A DNA stretch of 64,000 nt from Oceanipulchritudo coccoides (GTDB taxonomy: Bacteria > Verrucomicrobiota > Verrucomicrobiia > Opitutales > Oceanipulchritudinaceae), in contig NZ_JAAGNX010000002.1 of the NCBI RefSeq assembly GCF_010500615.1, positions 796,990 through 860,989 on the forward strand, read 5' to 3'. A program made the translations under genes and the position numbers. Below the pieces are notes generated by a model. The model did no database searches, had not been told where the DNA came from, and saw only the letters and a program-made list of their open reading frames with translations. Shown in pieces: positions 1 to 8,394 of this stretch. Position 1 is the first letter of the stretch. Every line of letters begins with the position of its first letter.

Positions 1-33
1 ATACGAGGTGCGTGATCATTTTCTCTGCGCTCA

Positions 34-1026
34 TTAATCAATGACTTCCCGCTCAATCAAGTCGCTCAGGTTATCCGTGTCAGCAGCAAATTTCCGGATG
101 CCTTCAGCCAGTTTGTCAGTTGCCATGGGATCGGCATTCATGTGCCAGCGAAAGGTCTTTTCGTCCACTACCATTTTCTGGATCGGCTCAACCTTCGCTC
201 GTTCGACAGTCAGTTGCCGCTCAAGCGGACGATGATCATTTTGCAGCTTCTTCAGCAGATCCGGGCTGATTGTTAGCAGATCACATCCCGCAAGGGCTTG
301 TATTTGCCCGATATTGCGAAAACTGGCCCCCATTACCTCGGTCTTGTGGTTGTGGTGCTTCAGGTAATGGTAAATCTGCGTCACTGATTGGACTCCCGGA
401 TCATCCTGGGCCTCGTACTCGCCGCCGGTTTGTGCGACATACCAATCAAGAATGCGGCCCACAAAAGGGCTGATCAGAGTGCATCCGTTCTGGGCTGCCG
501 TGATCGCCTGAATGAGTGAGAAAAGGAGTGTCAGGTTGCAATGAATGCCTTCTTTTTCCAACACCTTGGCTGCCTCGAGTCCTTCCCATGTGGAAGCAAT
601 CTTGATCAGTACGCGGTCCTTTTTCACCTCTTGCGCTTCGTAGAGGGAGATGATGTGGCGTGCCTTCCTGATAGTACCTTCCTTGTCGAAGGAAAGCCGG
701 GCATCCACTTCGGTCGATACCCGCCCGGGAATGATCTTGAGGATTTCCGTGCCAAACAGGACCAGTAAATGATCGATCACATCGTCTATCAGTTCGCTTC
801 CGTGCCGGTTTTCCTTTTCGGCCAGGGTGGCTGCCTTCTCCAGAAGATGCGCATAGGCATCCATTTGCACGGCCTTATAGATCAGGGTCGGGTTGGTTGT
901 CGCATCCTGTGGGGCATAGGATTCGATCGACTCAAAGTCTCCCGTGTCCGCCACAACGGTTGTGAACTGCTTTAATTGCGATAACTGATCCGCAATGATT
1001 GGAAGGTCCCCTGTTGCTGAACTCAT
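34..1026 (-). CDS. tal: transaldolase
   Basis: Transaldolase of the non-oxidative pentose phosphate pathway; in the cytosol it transfers a dihydroxyacetone unit from sedoheptulose 7-phosphate to glyceraldehyde 3-phosphate. The 330 residues fit the long TalB-type subfamily. Visible signatures are [10 protein letters not shown] at 41-50 and the Schiff-base lysine K142 inside [10 protein letters not shown]. The start is ATG at 1026, with GGAAAG just upstream as a modest ribosome site. It stands alone and is transcribed away from the barrel protein gene at 1233, leaving about 200 bases for two promoters. No clear terminator is seen in the 33 bases left after its stop. Confidence 0.96.
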   Translation of the reverse strand: MSSATGDLPIIADQLSQLKQFTTVVADTGDFESIESYAPQDATTNPTLIYKAVQMDAYAHLLEKAATLAEKENRHGSELIDDVIDHLLVLFGTEILKIIPGRVSTEVDARLSFDKEGTIRKARHIISLYEAQEVKKDRVLIKIASTWEGLEAAKVLEKEGIHCNLTLLFSLIQAITAAQNGCTLISPFVGRILDWYVAQTGGEYEAQDDPGVQSVTQIYHYLKHHNHKTEVMGASFRNIGQIQALAGCDLLTISPDLLKKLQNDHRPLERQLTVERAKVEPIQKMVVDEKTFRWHMNADPMATDKLAEGIRKFAADTDNLSDLIEREVID

Positions 1027-1181
1027 GCTTTCCAGCTTGGGCTATTCCCCGGACTTTGACAACCCCGTTCACGCCAGAGGAGGTAATTTGCCGGCGTTGT
1101 GATTAAAATGAAAAAAAATCACTTTTTGGGACAAATTGGAACGCAATTGGCTTCATTTATACGATTGACAGATTTAGGTTA

Positions 1182-1210
1182 TTGGCTGTCATTCTTGCTT
1201 TGGTTATAAA
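1182..1210 (+). promoter_or_regulatory. candidate sigma70-type promoter for the barrel protein
   Basis: TTGGCT at 1182-1187 and TATAAA at 1205-1210 are 17 bases apart and end 22 bases before the ATG at 1233. A perfect TTGACA also lies at 1165-1170 but has no good -10 at the right distance. Assigned by eye only. Confidence 0.45.
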
Positions 1211-1232
1211 CCAATAACTAAAACTACAAAAC

Positions 1233-1925
1233 ATGAAAACGAAAATGAAAAAGATTACTGCTATCCTCGCTGCCTCTGTGGCAGGCGCAACGATTGCTGG
1301 TGCCCAGGAATTGTCCGTGAGCACTGGTGTTGCCTGGGAATCGGATTACATCTTCCGCGGCGTTCAGCTTGCTGAAGAGTACTTCGCTCCTTCGGTTGAC
1401 GTGAGCTATGGCGATTTCTACGCAGGCATGTGGGCCGCTTTGCCGGTCGATGCTGAATTTGCGAATGAAATCGACTTCTACGCTGGCTATGGCTTCGGCA
1501 TCAACGAAACTGTGAGTGGCGACTTCGGTGTCACCTACTACACTTACCCGGAAGACGGCGTTGGTGAAGACACAGTTGAACTATATGCTGGTCTCAGCTT
1601 CGAAGCTACCCTCAGCCCGGCGATCTACGTCTTCTATGATTTCGATCTGGAAGCCCTGACGCTTGAAGGTTCAATCGGCCACTCAGTTGAGCTGAGCGAA
1701 GAAGGATCCGTGGATATGTCCGCTTACCTCGGTTGGGTTGATCCTGACTTGGGTGATGACTGGAACTACTACGGAGCCGGTGTTGCTTACAACTACGCAT
1801 TCACGGAAAGTGCCAGTTTCAGCATTGGCCTGAACTGGTATGCTTCTTCTGAAGACACGATCGGCGAAAGCGGTGGCGACGACAACGAGTTCACCCTCGC
1901 GACAAGCATCACAGCCGGATTCTAA
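1233..1925 (+). CDS. outer-membrane barrel protein, Gcw_chp/TorF-like family
   Basis: Probable outer-membrane beta-barrel protein of 230 residues. The N-terminus MKTKMKK followed by a hydrophobic run and AGAQ at about 23-26 is a signal peptide with a likely cut before QELS. The mature start contains SDYIFRGVQLAEEY, typical of the Gcw_chp (TIGR02001) family of unknown function, also described as TorF-like porins. Alternating aromatic strands and a C-terminal Phe (ITAGF) fit a barrel inserted by the BAM machinery. It is low in Lys/Arg and rich in Asp/Glu. An in-frame ATG at 1245 is a possible alternative start. It is a single-gene unit, closed by a terminator at 1950. The substrate cannot be read from the sequence. 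Confidence 0.8.
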   Translation: MKTKMKKITAILAASVAGATIAGAQELSVSTGVAWESDYIFRGVQLAEEYFAPSVDVSYGDFYAGMWAALPVDAEFANEIDFYAGYGFGINETVSGDFGVTYYTYPEDGVGEDTVELYAGLSFEATLSPAIYVFYDFDLEALTLEGSIGHSVELSEEGSVDMSAYLGWVDPDLGDDWNYYGAGVAYNYAFTESASFSIGLNWYASSEDTIGESGGDDNEFTLATSITAGF

Positions 1926-1949
1926 ATTGATTTAGATCTGATTTTTGAG

Positions 1950-1985
1950 CCCCGGTCCCGCAGCAGTGGGATCGGGGTTTTCTTT
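1950..1985 (+). terminator. Rho-independent terminator after the barrel protein
   Basis: A ten-base stem, CCCCGGTCCC pairing with GGGATCGGGG (one G-T pair), encloses an eight-base loop and is followed by TTTTCTTTTT. It ends the barrel gene and lies just upstream of the rplM promoter. Confidence 0.85.
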
Positions 1986-1999
1986 TTGGACAAATTGAG

Positions 2000-2027
2000 T
2001 TGACAGGGGTGGGCCTAAATCTACGGT
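2000..2027 (+). promoter_or_regulatory. candidate promoter of rplM-rpsI
   Basis: TTGACA at 2000-2005 and TACGGT at 2022-2027 are separated by 16 bases; a C/T-rich stretch CCTTCCTTTTTTCC follows before the ATG at 2046. The same TACGGT box, 16-base spacer and pyrimidine tract precede rpsL at 58474, which raises confidence in both. Confidence 0.5.
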
Positions 2028-2045
2028 CCTTCCTTTTTTCCGATA

Positions 2046-2474
2046 ATGAAAAGCTATCTGGCCAAAACAGGTGAAATTGAACCCAAGTGGTACGTGATCG
2101 ACGCCGAAGGCGAAGTCCTCGGCCGCTTGGCAGTAAAAATTGCAAACATTCTACGTGGTCGGCATCGCCCGACTTACACTCCCCATACGGATACGGGCGA
2201 TTTTGTCGTTGTCCTGAACGCCGCCAAGGTGGCCGTCACTGGCCGCAAGGAAGAACAGAAGAAGTACATGTTCTACAGTGGTTATTTCGGCAACGAGAAG
2301 TACATCGGCCTGAAGGAATTCCGTAACCGGAAGCCAGAATTCATCATCGAGAATGCCGTCAAGGGGATGTTGCCCCGCAATCGGCTGGCTCGCGCCCAGA
2401 TGAAGAAATTGAAGATTTATGCAGGAACTGAGCATCCGCACGAAGCTCAGAATCCAGTTCCTTACGAAGGTTAA
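2046..2474 (+). CDS. rplM: 50S ribosomal protein L13
   Basis: Ribosomal protein L13, an early-assembly 23S rRNA-binding protein of the large subunit. At 142 residues it has the normal bacterial length. Recognisable family features include KWYVIDAEGEVLGRLA near 20-35, LRGRH at about 38-42, and GMLPRNRLAR near 111-120. It is followed 20 bases later by rpsI, the almost universal rplM-rpsI pair. The ATG at 2046 lies 18 bases after a likely -10 box, so the leader is short and no strong Shine-Dalgarno is seen. Confidence 0.98.
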   Translation: MKSYLAKTGEIEPKWYVIDAEGEVLGRLAVKIANILRGRHRPTYTPHTDTGDFVVVLNAAKVAVTGRKEEQKKYMFYSGYFGNEKYIGLKEFRNRKPEFIIENAVKGMLPRNRLARAQMKKLKIYAGTEHPHEAQNPVPYEG

Positions 2475-2494
2475 TTTAAGCAAACGAGAGACAT

Positions 2495-2896
2495 ATGAGT
2501 GACGCAGCAACGGTTTTACGGGCCACAGGACGGCGGAAGCGGGCATCTGCCCGGGTTCGGCTGATTCCAAACGGTTCAGGTTCCTTCACGGTGAATGGCA
2601 AGGAGATGGAGACATACTGTTATTCCGAGTCGTTGGCCCGTGTGGCCGAGTTGCCCTTGGTGACGGTCGACAAGAAGGGTCAATTCGACGTGATTGCCTT
2701 GGTGCAAGGTGGTGGCCCGAATGGCCAAGCGGAAGCGATCTCACATGGTTTAGCCCGTGCATTGGAAAAGTTTGATGGTGAGCTGCGGCAGCCACTCAAG
2801 AAAGCAGGACTTTTAAAGCGGGATCCCCGACGTCGCGAGCGTAAGAAGCCTGGACAGCCCGGAGCGCGCAAACGCTTCCAGTTCAGCAAGCGTTAA
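2495..2896 (+). CDS. rpsI: 30S ribosomal protein S9
   Basis: Ribosomal protein S9 of the small-subunit head, whose C-terminal tail reaches the P-site tRNA. The 133-residue protein has ATGRRKRASARVRL near the N-terminus, GGGPNGQAEAISHGLARAL at about 72-90, and ends in KRFQFSKR, the expected basic tail with terminal SKR. GAGAG lies upstream of the ATG. It is the second gene of the rplM-rpsI operon, closed by a strong terminator starting 32 bases after the stop. Confidence 0.98.
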   Translation: MSDAATVLRATGRRKRASARVRLIPNGSGSFTVNGKEMETYCYSESLARVAELPLVTVDKKGQFDVIALVQGGGPNGQAEAISHGLARALEKFDGELRQPLKKAGLLKRDPRRRERKKPGQPGARKRFQFSKR

Positions 2897-2928
2897 GACG
2901 TTCTGTCATCGGGGACACGTATCCTTGC

Positions 2929-2985
2929 AAAGGGTCTTTTCCTTCCTCGGCAGTCGTCTGCCGTCGAAGGAAAGGGCCCTTTTTC
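2929..2985 (+). terminator. Rho-independent terminator after rpsI
   Basis: Long arms (AAAGGGTCTTTTCCTTC and GAAGGAAAGGGCCCTTT) pair over about 17 bases with G-T wobbles, followed by a T run. The inner loop also contains CGGCAG/CTGCCG. It insulates rplM-rpsI from the arginine cluster. Confidence 0.88.
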
Positions 2986-3025
2986 GTTATCGAGTTAATT
3001 ATTTCAGGGCATAGCCTGTTTAATC

Positions 3026-4048
3026 ATGAAAACAGTAGGAATTATTGGAGCCTCCGGATACTCGGGGGAAATCCTTGTCGAGTTGCTGGCGGGGCACCCC
3101 AAAGCGAAATTGGCGGTGGTGGCCTCCCGAACCCATGCTGGGAAACGGGTGGACTCCATCCTGAGCCGGCTGTCGGGTCTCACGGGGGATCTTGAGTTTA
3201 CCAAGGCGAATCCGAAAGCTCTCGCCAAGGAAGAGGTCGATATCTGGTTTCTGGCGCTACCGCACGGGGTAGCTGCCGAATATGCGCTGCCATTGGTGGA
3301 GGCGGGCAGGCTGGTTATCGACCTGAGCGCGGATTTCCGCCTCAATTCGGACGAAACCTACACCACCTATTACGGCCAGAAGCATCCAGTTGCTGAATGG
3401 TTGCAGAAGGTTCCGTATGTCTTGCCTGAGTTTACCCAGCCTGGCTGGAAAAAGGCCGACTTAATCGCCTGTCCCGGCTGTTATCCCACAAGTATTCTTC
3501 TACCCCTGCTACCATTGGTCAGGGAAAAACTCCTGACAGGGGAGGGAATCATCGTCAACGCCTTGAGCGGGGTCTCTGGAGCAGGCAAGAAGGAGAGCGT
3601 TTTCTACAGTTTCTGCGAGCGCACGGACAGCGTACTGGCCTACGGGCTTGGACAACACCGGCACTTGTCTGAGATTGAGGAGCAGCTTGGTATGGCTGCC
3701 CGCCAGGCTGTGCAGGTCCAGTTCACACCGCACTTGGTTCCCATGATGCGGGGGATTGCCAGTACGATTGTGGCTCCCTTTGAAGGAGCTGTTGATGAAA
3801 TTTATGCCTCATGGGAGAAAGCCTACGGGAAGAAGCAGGGAATCCGGCTTCTCCCAAGCGGGACAGCTCCGGATACGCGGGATGTCCTGGGCCGAAACAG
3901 GGCGGATTTCTCGGGATATGTCGATTCGCGGACCGGTAACCTGATCATCACGAGTGCCATCGACAACCTGATGAAGGGGGCAAGTGGACAAGCTGTGCAA
4001 ATTATGAATTTGCGCATGGGGTGGCCGGAATTTGCGGGCCTGGTTTAG
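3026..4048 (+). CDS. argC: N-acetyl-gamma-glutamyl-phosphate reductase
   Basis: Third step of arginine synthesis: NADPH-dependent reduction of N-acetylglutamyl phosphate to the semialdehyde. The 340 residues carry an N-terminal nucleotide-binding GIIGASGYSG (5-14) and the catalytic cysteine C152 in ACPGCYPTS. The histidine-containing GLGQHRHLSEIE segment near 208-219 also fits the family, and the length matches the long ArgC type. It opens the argCJBDFG cluster; the next gene begins 16 bases after its stop. The preceding terminator at 2929 implies that a promoter for the cluster lies in 2986-3025, although none is convincing by eye. Confidence 0.97.
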   Translation: MKTVGIIGASGYSGEILVELLAGHPKAKLAVVASRTHAGKRVDSILSRLSGLTGDLEFTKANPKALAKEEVDIWFLALPHGVAAEYALPLVEAGRLVIDLSADFRLNSDETYTTYYGQKHPVAEWLQKVPYVLPEFTQPGWKKADLIACPGCYPTSILLPLLPLVREKLLTGEGIIVNALSGVSGAGKKESVFYSFCERTDSVLAYGLGQHRHLSEIEEQLGMAARQAVQVQFTPHLVPMMRGIASTIVAPFEGAVDEIYASWEKAYGKKQGIRLLPSGTAPDTRDVLGRNRADFSGYVDSRTGNLIITSAIDNLMKGASGQAVQIMNLRMGWPEFAGLV

Positions 4049-4064
4049 TTCTGGAGGAAAATCT

Positions 4065-5303
4065 GTGGACGACTTTCAAATCATTGAGGAAACATCGGGT
4101 CTTGTGGACACGCCGGGCTTTTTGGCTACTGGCGTGCATTGTGATATTCGCAACAAAGCTGATGGCCGACTGGATTTGGCTCTGGTCGTATCGGAAACCC
4201 CATGCACCGTGGCGGGCGTATTCACTCAAAACAAGATGGCGGCCGCGCCCGTCCGGCTTGGACGTGAGCAACTGGCTTCAGGAATTGCTGCTCGTGGTTT
4301 TGTCGCCAACAGCGGTAATGCCAACGCCTGTACGGGCCCTGAAGGCCTTGTCGATGCCTTGAAGATGCGGGAATTGGCAGCTGCTGAGCTTGGCTTCAAG
4401 CCGGAGGAGGTTTTTGTCTGTTCCACAGGCCGGATTGGTGAGCGCCTTCCCATGGATCAGATTGCCAAAGGTCTCACAGACGGCAAAATCACGCTTGGTA
4501 CGAATAGCGCAGATGGTCTGAAAGCTGCAGAGGCGATCCTGACTTCCGACACATATAGTAAGCTTGTTTCAGTCGAGGTGCCGACCTCGCGGGGAACTGT
4601 CCGGATTTCTGGGATGGCAAAGGGTGCCGGAATGATTGAGCCGAACATGGCCACGATGCTGGCTTTTATCTGTACGGATGGACAAGTTGGTGCAACTGAC
4701 CTCCAGGCGGTCCTGAGCGAGGCTGTGGATGCTTCCTTCAACGCTGTTACGGTGGATGGAGATGAAAGCACCAATGACACGGCCCTGTTCCTTGCCAACG
4801 GGATCAGCGGGGTGGAATTATCTCCCAAAAGCGCGGATTGGCAGGCTTTCAAAAAGGCGGTGGCTTATGTTTGTCACACGCTGGCGATGAAGATTGTCGG
4901 GGATGGCGAAAAAATCACAAAAGTCGTGGAAATTTCCATTGAAGGAGCGGCCACGGAAAAAGAGGCCAACATGGCTGCACGGGCCATTGCCAACTCCCTT
5001 CTGGTGAAATCCTCCTGGTACGGCAATGATCCGAACTGGGGCCGGTTAATGGATGCCCTTGGGTATAGTGGCGCCCAGGTTTCCGAGGAGACGGTGGAGC
5101 TCCAATATGCCAACGCGGTCAAGGAGCCGGTGGCCGTATTCTCGAAGGGTCGTACTTTCCATGAAAACAAGCCCCTCTGGAAGGAGGTTGTTTCCGCCAA
5201 GACGTTCAGCATCCTGTTCAATCTCGGCCAGGGCAACGCATCCTGCCGGGTCTGGTCGACGGACCTGACGGAGGGCTATGTAAACTTCAATAAATCCGAA
5301 TAA
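4065..5303 (+). CDS. argJ: bifunctional ornithine acetyltransferase / N-acetylglutamate synthase
   Basis: ArgJ moves the acetyl group from N-acetylornithine to glutamate, closing the acetyl cycle; many homologues also use acetyl-CoA. The chosen start is GTG at 4065 because GGAGG lies at 4053-4057; a longer TTG-started frame (4032) would overlap argC and extend ahead of the conserved N-terminus. From this start the protein has 412 residues. The autocleavage site is visible as PNMATML, with the nucleophile Thr197 that becomes the N-terminus of the beta chain. GNANACTG near 84-91 and the NDPNWGR segment also match. No argA or argH is in the window. Confidence 0.96.
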   Translation: MDDFQIIEETSGLVDTPGFLATGVHCDIRNKADGRLDLALVVSETPCTVAGVFTQNKMAAAPVRLGREQLASGIAARGFVANSGNANACTGPEGLVDALKMRELAAAELGFKPEEVFVCSTGRIGERLPMDQIAKGLTDGKITLGTNSADGLKAAEAILTSDTYSKLVSVEVPTSRGTVRISGMAKGAGMIEPNMATMLAFICTDGQVGATDLQAVLSEAVDASFNAVTVDGDESTNDTALFLANGISGVELSPKSADWQAFKKAVAYVCHTLAMKIVGDGEKITKVVEISIEGAATEKEANMAARAIANSLLVKSSWYGNDPNWGRLMDALGYSGAQVSEETVELQYANAVKEPVAVFSKGRTFHENKPLWKEVVSAKTFSILFNLGQGNASCRVWSTDLTEGYVNFNKSE

Positions 5304-5304
5304 G

Positions 5305-6186
5305 ATGCCGGTTGACATAAACATACAGGCGAAGACCGAGGTGCTGCTCGAGGCACTTCCGTATATCCAGACCTTCAAAGGCAGCACCTTTGTTGTTAAG
5401 TTTGGCGGGTCCTTCATGGACACCGAACGGGCGCGTATCGGGGTCGCGACCGACCTTGTCTTCCTGGCGACGGTCGGGATTCATGTAATTGTCGTCCATG
5501 GGGGCGGGCCAGCAATCAACAAGGCCATGTCCGAGGCGTTGATTGAGCCGGTCTGGAAAAACGGATTGCGCTACACGGACGAAAGGACGGTCCAAATTGT
5601 CGAGAAGACCCTTAACGAGAACATCAACTTATCGGTCTGTGAAAATATCCAGATCCAGAAGGGCCATCCGATCGCTGTAAAAGGCCAGGATGTATTTCGC
5701 TGCAAGCGCCTTGAAGAGGATTCAGACGGGAACCCAGTCGATCTGGGCTACGTCGGCAGTATTACAAGCGTTGAATCATCCCGCTTAAAGCGGTATCTGG
5801 AACAGGACTACATGCCGATTGTTTCCCCGATTGGAAGGGATGCAGAGGGACAACTTTATAACACCAACGCTGACACGGCGGCGGCACACCTGGCCGCGGC
5901 AATTGGCGCACGCCGACTGGTTTACCTATGCGACGTGCCCGGATTGCTGCGGGACAAGGATGATCCTTCATCGCTGATTTCAAGCATCTCGCAGGAGGAA
6001 GTACCGGCGATGAAGGCCGAAGGGATTATTGGAACAGGAATGCTTCCGAAGGTGGAGAGCGCTATCAACGCGCTGACCAGCGGAGTGCACCGCGTCCACT
6101 TGATCGACGGGACCATGCCGCACAGTATCCTGCTTGAAATATTCACCGACAAGGGTGTTGGAACGGAAATTGTCCATGCCTCCTGA
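5305..6186 (+). CDS. argB: acetylglutamate kinase
   Basis: Phosphorylates N-acetylglutamate, normally the controlled step when the acetyl cycle is used. The 293 residues belong to the amino-acid kinase fold: FVVKFGGSFMD near 28-38, VHGGGPAIN near 65-73, and NTNADTAAAHLAAAIGA in the substrate/ATP region. An N-terminal helix precedes the first strand (MPVDINIQAKTEVLLEAL), as in arginine-sensitive hexameric kinases; feedback inhibition by arginine is therefore plausible but inferred. Only one base separates the argJ stop from this ATG, so translation is probably coupled. Confidence 0.96.
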   Translation: MPVDINIQAKTEVLLEALPYIQTFKGSTFVVKFGGSFMDTERARIGVATDLVFLATVGIHVIVVHGGGPAINKAMSEALIEPVWKNGLRYTDERTVQIVEKTLNENINLSVCENIQIQKGHPIAVKGQDVFRCKRLEEDSDGNPVDLGYVGSITSVESSRLKRYLEQDYMPIVSPIGRDAEGQLYNTNADTAAAHLAAAIGARRLVYLCDVPGLLRDKDDPSSLISSISQEEVPAMKAEGIIGTGMLPKVESAINALTSGVHRVHLIDGTMPHSILLEIFTDKGVGTEIVHAS

Positions 6187-6199
6187 GAAAGGAATTAAA

Positions 6200-7429
6200 A
6201 TGAGCTCCAGAACGTCATCAAAAATTACTTCCAAGAAAACAGCCGCGCTTTATGATTCGCATGTCTTGAAGAATTATGGCCCTGCGCCCTTCACGCTCGT
6301 CAAGGGAGAGGGAAGTATGCTTTGGGATGCCGAGAATCGCCGCTATCTTGATTTCAGCACGGGTATCGCTGTCAATACGCTCGGGCATGGCCATCCGGTC
6401 TGGGTGGAACGGGTGAGCGAACAGTTGGGCAAGCTGGTACACGTGAGTAACTTGTTCAATGTGGCGCAGCAGGGACAGCTAGCGCAGCGTCTTTGTGAAA
6501 GAGCAGGACCGGGCAAAGTCTTTTTCTGTAACAGCGGGGCGGAAGCCAACGAGTTTCTCATCAAGCTGGCTCGCTTGCATGGACGGGCTAAGAGTGGGGG
6601 AGAAGAAGGCCATTGCTACAAGGTTATAACGGCAAAGAACGCCTTCCATGGCCGGACATTCGGAGGAATGAGCGCTACGCCACAAGCCAAGGTGCAGGAT
6701 GGGTTTGGTCCCTTGCTCGACGGCTTCCTGCATGCTGAGTTCAACAACCTGGAGAGTTTTCGTTCCATGGTCGATGAGTCCGTGGCAGCCATCATGCTTG
6801 AAACCATACAAGGGGAGGGTGGTATCCATCCAGCCACTACAGAATTCCTTCTGGGAATCCGTGAGCTCTGTAATGAAAAGGGAATTCTTCTTTTGATCGA
6901 CGAGGTCCAGTGTGGAATCGGCCGTACTGGTAGATTCTTTGCATACGAGCACGCGGGCATTCAACCCGATGCCATCGGTATGGCCAAGGGACTTGGCGGG
7001 GGCTTTCCGATCGGTGCAGGTTGGGTGGCTGACGCGTATGCGGGATTGTTCACCCCGGGTTCCCATGGCACCACTTACGGCGGAAATCCCCTTGCTTGCA
7101 CGGCGGCCCTTGCCGTCATGGACGTGATGGAGGAGGAACAGTTGCTGGAGCAGGTGACCGAGCGCAGTGTTGCCTGGCATTCCGCCCTCAAGAAGCTTGT
7201 CGAAAAGCATCCCCAACACCTTTCCGGCTTTCGTGGCATGGGCTACCATGCCGCCCTTGTCGTGAACGGGGATCCTCTGCCGTGGGTGGGTCGTCTTCGT
7301 GAAAACGGCCTTCTTGTTGTCCGTGGCGGTACGGATGCTATCCGGCTGATGCCACCTTTGAATGTCAGTATTCAGGATTTGGATACGGCAGTTGAAATAC
7401 TCGATTTAACTTTTGGAACACACACATAA
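6200..7429 (+). CDS. argD: acetylornithine aminotransferase
   Basis: PLP-dependent class III aminotransferase converting N-acetylglutamate semialdehyde to N-acetylornithine. The ATG at 6200 is preferred because GAAAGGA sits six bases before it; upstream ATGs at 6134 and 6179 would overlap argB and add a non-conserved tail. That gives 409 residues. Signatures: NSGAEANE at 111-118, LIDEVQCGIGRTG near 232-244, and the PLP lysine K263 in MAKGLGGGFP. The gene runs directly into argF (stop and start codons adjacent). Confidence 0.95.
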   Translation: MSSRTSSKITSKKTAALYDSHVLKNYGPAPFTLVKGEGSMLWDAENRRYLDFSTGIAVNTLGHGHPVWVERVSEQLGKLVHVSNLFNVAQQGQLAQRLCERAGPGKVFFCNSGAEANEFLIKLARLHGRAKSGGEEGHCYKVITAKNAFHGRTFGGMSATPQAKVQDGFGPLLDGFLHAEFNNLESFRSMVDESVAAIMLETIQGEGGIHPATTEFLLGIRELCNEKGILLLIDEVQCGIGRTGRFFAYEHAGIQPDAIGMAKGLGGGFPIGAGWVADAYAGLFTPGSHGTTYGGNPLACTAALAVMDVMEEEQLLEQVTERSVAWHSALKKLVEKHPQHLSGFRGMGYHAALVVNGDPLPWVGRLRENGLLVVRGGTDAIRLMPPLNVSIQDLDTAVEILDLTFGTHT

Positions 7430-8374
7430 ATGACTCAGTTATCTTCCTTTTTAAAAACAACCGACTTGTCCCAAGCGCAGCTGGGAGAAGTGCTGGAGTT
7501 GGCGGCCCGGTTCAAGGCGAACCGGGGAGACCCATCAACAAAGCCGTTGGATGGGCAGACATGGGCCCTCCTTTTTCATAAGTCATCCACGCGGACGCGT
7601 ATCTCCTTTGAAGTGGGGATCCATGAGCTTGGAGGGCATACGATGATCCTCGATCAGAACAGCATGCAAACTGGACGAGGCGAGACCGTCGAGGATACAG
7701 CCAAGGTCCTGTCACGTTATATTCACGGCATCATTATCCGGACCTTCGAGCACCAGTTTATTGAGGATATCGCCCACTTCGGATCCATCCCTGTCGTCAA
7801 TGCACTGACTGATGCCCTCCATCCATGCCAGATTGTTTCCGACCTGCTCACGCTTGCGGAGCGGTGGGGTGAGCCTGGGTCGCTGTTGGATTCGCTGAAG
7901 GGGAGAAAGCTCGTCTTCTTTGGCGATTGTGCTTCCAACATGGCCCATTCCTGGATCCTTGGAGGTGCGCTTGCAGGAATGGAGATTGTCCTTTGCGGTC
8001 CCGAAAAATTTGCCCCAAAGCCGTTCGTCAATGATCTCCTGAAAGAGGCAGGACTCGAGCAGACCTACACCTTTACGAGCGATGTGCTGGCTGCCGCAAA
8101 GGCCGCCGACGCAGTTTACACGGATGTCTGGGTGAGCATGGGTGACGAGGATGAGCGGGAGCAGCGCCTGCAGGAGATGGCGCCTTATCAGGTGAATGCT
8201 TCCGTCATGGGGGCGGCCAAGCCGGATGCCTTCTTTCTGCATTGTCTACCGGCCCATGAGGGTGAGGAGGTATCTTCCGAAGTCTACAAAAGTGCCCAGA
8301 GCATTGTCTTTGATGAGGCGGAAAACCGCTTGCACGCACAAAAGGCGATTCTTTCCTTCCTAGGCGCCCGATAA
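7430..8374 (+). CDS. argF: ornithine carbamoyltransferase
   Basis: Forms citrulline from ornithine and carbamoyl phosphate in the cytosol. The 314-residue protein has the carbamoyl-phosphate loop SSTRTR at 52-57, HPCQ at 131-134, and the ornithine-site HCLP at 271-274, so it is an ornithine rather than aspartate enzyme. NALTDALHPCQIVSDLLT is typical. Its ATG follows the argD stop with no spacer (ACATAAATG), suggesting termination-reinitiation. The HCLPAHEGEE ending matches the ordinary OTCase rather than the acetyl- or succinylornithine variants, consistent with the argJ-based route. Confidence 0.96.
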   Translation: MTQLSSFLKTTDLSQAQLGEVLELAARFKANRGDPSTKPLDGQTWALLFHKSSTRTRISFEVGIHELGGHTMILDQNSMQTGRGETVEDTAKVLSRYIHGIIIRTFEHQFIEDIAHFGSIPVVNALTDALHPCQIVSDLLTLAERWGEPGSLLDSLKGRKLVFFGDCASNMAHSWILGGALAGMEIVLCGPEKFAPKPFVNDLLKEAGLEQTYTFTSDVLAAAKAADAVYTDVWVSMGDEDEREQRLQEMAPYQVNASVMGAAKPDAFFLHCLPAHEGEEVSSEVYKSAQSIVFDEAENRLHAQKAILSFLGAR

Positions 8375-8394
8375 TCCACTAAATCAATCTGCTT

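Noticed and set aside
4032-4064. Upstream TTG extension of argJ
   Set aside because: It overlaps argC and precedes the GGAGG ribosome site that points to GTG 4065.
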